The notes beneath the pieces are model-generated. The model was given only the letters and a program-made list of their open reading frames with translations. It was not told where the DNA came from and ran no database searches. The position numbers were made by a program, and so were the translations under genes. Of a stretch of DNA of 64,000 nt, positions 61,640 to 64,000 are shown in pieces. Position 1 is the first letter of the stretch. Each line of letters opens with the position of its first letter. The stretch is from Gemmatimonadaceae bacterium. Lineage in GTDB: Bacteria > Gemmatimonadota > Gemmatimonadetes > Gemmatimonadales > Gemmatimonadaceae. Location: NCBI GenBank assembly GCA_022843265.1, contig JALHNZ010000010.1:1-64000 (forward strand), in the 5' to 3' direction.

Positions 61640-64000
61640 ATGATTTCGACTGCCTCGGCGTTAGCCCTGGACGAGATGCCTCTGGAATCCTTCTACGCCC
61701 CCGACCCGTTACCGCTGCCCGCGCTTGAACGTGGGCAGGTGCTCTTTCGCACGCTGGGCACGGCCGAGATCCACATTGGCGGCGGCGGAGTGATCGCACC
61801 GGGCGCGGAGCGCATGTTCTCGCTGCTCGTCGTGGTGGGCATGTCGCACGAGCACGTGATCGCGCGCGAGAGCCTGATGGAGATTGTGTGGCCGGGCATG
61901 GACGATACCTCGGCGCGACACTCGTTACGGCAGCACATCTACAAGTTGCGCCAACTGGGTGTGGAGATCGAAAGCAGCCGGGCGTCAGTGCGCATGCTGC
62001 GCAGCACGTTTCTTCCGTGTTTTGCACTGGATCGGACGGCGCTGTTGTTCGACCGCGATGTACTCAAGGGTCAGGAGCCGTTCGGTCATCTGTTCGCCGG
62101 GTGGTTGCCGAGTTATGCCGTGTTGCGCCGCTGGGTGGAGCAGCAACGCGAGTTGTATCACGCCGATGTGCGTCGAATTTTGGTGCCCGAGCTGCGCCGT
62201 CTGCGAGATCGCGGCGAGTGGGAAGAAGCGGAGCGGTGGGCTCGCACGGTGTTGGAGTTTGATCCCTTCAATGAAGACGCCACGTTGATTGTGGCCGAAG
62301 CGGTGGCGATGCTCGGCAGCCGAGTGAGTGCATCGTCTCTGCTGGAATCATACGTGCGTGAGACCGGCGTTGGCGGCACCGATCTTGGTCGTCGCGTAGA
62401 AAAGGCGCAGCAGCGCATTGAGCGTGCGGTTCGCTTGTCGCACGACGAGGCGGCCACGCCGCGGCTCGTCGGTCGAGATGTCGAGTTGCAGCGCCTTGAT
62501 GCACTCACGTTGGCCGCGATGCAAGGCGAGCCGCGCATTGTGCGGTTGCTCGGCCCAGCGGGCATTGGCAAGACGGAGTTGGCGTACGAGGTGACGCGAC
62601 GCGCGGTGATACTCGGATTTGCGCGGTGTTTGGTGAGGGTGTCTCGCCCAGTCGGGCAGGTAGCCCATGGTACACTCTCGCGATTAGCGCGAGACCTGCT
62701 CGCGCTGCCCGGCGCACTCGGCTGTCGCCCAGAGAATCTCCAGTTGCTTCGACAATTCGCCGGAGTGGAAAACACGAGCACCGCCGTTGATACAATCGTG
62801 TCCGACAACTCTGACCCACTTAGCGAGTGTATGGCGGAGTTGATCTCGAGTGTGGCAGAGGAGCGACCGTTGCTCGTGTTTATCGACGACCTGCATTACG
62901 CAGACAGACTGTCGCTTGACCACCTCGAGCGTCTCTGCGACCTACTGCAAGGATCTCGTGTGCTAATGCTGCTTACCGAGAGAAAACAGTTCGGAATTTC
63001 GCTTGAAGAAACCGGCGGTGACCTAAGAAACTTTGAGATGCACTTAAATCCGCTCTCCGTTGCGGCTGCGGCTGAACTCGCTTCACTTGTTCGCACACGC
63101 ACTGGCCGCTCTCTCACGAAAGAGCTTGCTCATCGTGTCGCGGTGTCAACGGACCGCGTGCCACTACAAATCGTTATTCATTCGCGCGAGCAGTTGAATC
63201 ACGGGCTGACTAGCTCGCCGTCAGACGAACTTCTTGCGACGCTTAGAAAGCAGCTTGCCCGGCTGTCGCCGCCTGCTCGCACGATGCTTAGCTGCGTAGC
63301 GCTTCTTGGCGGGATCGCAAATACAACAGACGTTGAGTTCATACTCGATTTTGCACTGCTCGATCGCATCTCTGCGAGTCGTGAGCTGCTCGACTGCGGC
63401 TTGCTTGAGGAAGTCTCGGAGGGCAAGTTGCAATGTCATGACGAGGTGACTAACGCTGCGATTGAAAGCGTGCCGGCTGCGCAACTTGGATTGCTTCGGC
63501 GCCAAATCGCGACGAGACTCGCCCTTCAGCTAAAGCAGCGTTTCGATGCAGAGCAAGCGATCACGGCTCTCCGCATCGCGCTTGAATCAGGCGACAATGC
63601 TCTCTTCATTTCCGTCTGCATTAGACACGCGCGCGCGATTGCAGACGCAGGACTCATCACTGGATCGCTGCGATTCTTGGAAATTGCTCGGACCCTCGTT
63701 GGAACTAAGCGAGAGAGTGCGGCCATTCTAAGCCTTCTTGCCTTCACGGCGCGTCGCGCATCAAACTGGCGATTGGTTCTCAAGAGCACCGGCGACCTCC
63801 GAAAGATTCGTGAAGCAACAAGACTTCCGAATCCTGATTTAGCATTGGCCGAGTTAGAGGCCAACCTACGCTCAGAACTGCTGCACCGGGGAAGAGAGAA
63901 CGCTCAGCTAGCTCTTGAGTTTGCGAAAGACGTGCGGCTGTCAGACAAACAGCGTACGCGAGCCGTTCGTCTCGCGATTGTATCTGCAAGCGATTTGTTC
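61640..64000 (+). CDS. BTAD/AAA ATPase transcriptional regulator, 3' end outside window
   Basis: 787 residues are visible and the frame is still open at the window edge. GGAGAA lies five bases before the ATG. Order: winged-helix DNA-binding domain (about 35-125, LMEIVWPGMDDTSARHSLRQHIYKLRQLG), BTAD tetratricopeptide-like domain (about 150-265, WEEAERWARTVLEFDPFNEDA), then an AAA/NB-ARC-type ATPase with Walker A GPAGIGKT (305-312) and Walker B LLVFIDDLHYAD (413-424), and a helical repeat region. This layout matches SARP/AfsR-like regulators. GC content and codon choice change near 62690, inside the ATPase domain. Confidence 0.88.
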   Translation, partial: MISTASALALDEMPLESFYAPDPLPLPALERGQVLFRTLGTAEIHIGGGGVIAPGAERMFSLLVVVGMSHEHVIARESLMEIVWPGMDDTSARHSLRQHIYKLRQLGVEIESSRASVRMLRSTFLPCFALDRTALLFDRDVLKGQEPFGHLFAGWLPSYAVLRRWVEQQRELYHADVRRILVPELRRLRDRGEWEEAERWARTVLEFDPFNEDATLIVAEAVAMLGSRVSASSLLESYVRETGVGGTDLGRRVEKAQQRIERAVRLSHDEAATPRLVGRDVELQRLDALTLAAMQGEPRIVRLLGPAGIGKTELAYEVTRRAVILGFARCLVRVSRPVGQVAHGTLSRLARDLLALPGALGCRPENLQLLRQFAGVENTSTAVDTIVSDNSDPLSECMAELISSVAEERPLLVFIDDLHYADRLSLDHLERLCDLLQGSRVLMLLTERKQFGISLEETGGDLRNFEMHLNPLSVAAAAELASLVRTRTGRSLTKELAHRVAVSTDRVPLQIVIHSREQLNHGLTSSPSDELLATLRKQLARLSPPARTMLSCVALLGGIANTTDVEFILDFALLDRISASRELLDCGLLEEVSEGKLQCHDEVTNAAIESVPAAQLGLLRRQIATRLALQLKQRFDAEQAITALRIALESGDNALFISVCIRHARAIADAGLITGSLRFLEIARTLVGTKRESAAILSLLAFTARRASNWRLVLKSTGDLRKIREATRLPNPDLALAELEANLRSELLHRGRENAQLALEFAKDVRLSDKQRTRAVRLAIVSASDLF

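Overview
The window looks like chromosomal DNA of a high-GC, Gram-negative, menaquinone-type bacterium, most probably a member of the Gemmatimonadota (inference from gene content; no rRNA is present to confirm it). Pointers are a SusC/SusD outer-membrane pair, 6-bladed propeller and Ig-repeat lipoproteins, an ETF with a membrane FeS oxidoreductase, a BTAD/AAA-type regulator, and a split ATP synthase operon. There is no phage, insertion sequence, CRISPR array, tRNA or rRNA. Genes are tightly packed, with many ATGA/GTGA overlaps. No gene-free stretch exceeds 300 bases; the longest gaps (about 200-260 bases) are divergent or inter-operon spacers.

Layout: 1-1762 SAM hydroxide adenosyltransferase (cut by the window edge) and the P-loop FeS carrier Mrp. 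1981-4561 a small secreted-peptide cluster: two related Cys-rich exported peptides flanking a membrane thioredoxin-like protein and a 6-bladed propeller lipoprotein. 4558-7206 nrnA and guaB. 7296-11657 DUF1232, a small DUF2281-like protein, two tandem M15-type peptidases and an SH3-like envelope protein. 11787-18243 gpmI, an outer-membrane barrel, a PTPS/QueD enzyme, dacB, moeA and a methyltransferase. 18240-18923 a GNAT enzyme with a perfect palindrome over its predicted start. 19014-21059 the ETF:menaquinone-type oxidoreductase; 21235-24384 a pseudopilin, an HD-GYP sensor and a small membrane protein; 24362-26103 etfBA; 26309-30672 susCD; 30825-32060 a glutaryl-CoA-type dehydrogenase. 32274-34823 an Ig-repeat lipoprotein; 34852-39580 a SprT-like protease, an MhqD/MhqO quinone-detoxification pair, a phosphoesterase and an NAD-type isocitrate/isopropylmalate dehydrogenase. 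39668-45674 an orphan membrane protein, an S9 peptidase and a hybrid histidine kinase. 45826-47067 an M20 peptidase. 47072-53452 a six-gene amino-sugar style operon (two nucleotidyltransferases, GH109-type oxidoreductase, Na+/solute symporter, GHMP kinase, with a cupin just upstream). 54057-56189 an M1 aminopeptidase lipoprotein. 56273-59598 atpZ-I-B-E-F-H. 59859-60317 a BsuPI-domain lipoprotein, 60505-61512 MoxR, and 61640 to the end an unfinished BTAD/AAA regulator.

The strongest regulatory signal is a shared 22-bp palindrome with the Rex (NADH-sensing repressor) pattern upstream of both etfB and the atp operon, which ties ETF electron input and ATP synthesis to cellular redox state. A second clear operator, resembling the MhqR type, precedes the mhqO-mhqD pair. 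The least conventional gene set is the peptide/thioredoxin-like/propeller cluster at 1981-4561, whose second peptide gene appears to carry a one-base frameshift.
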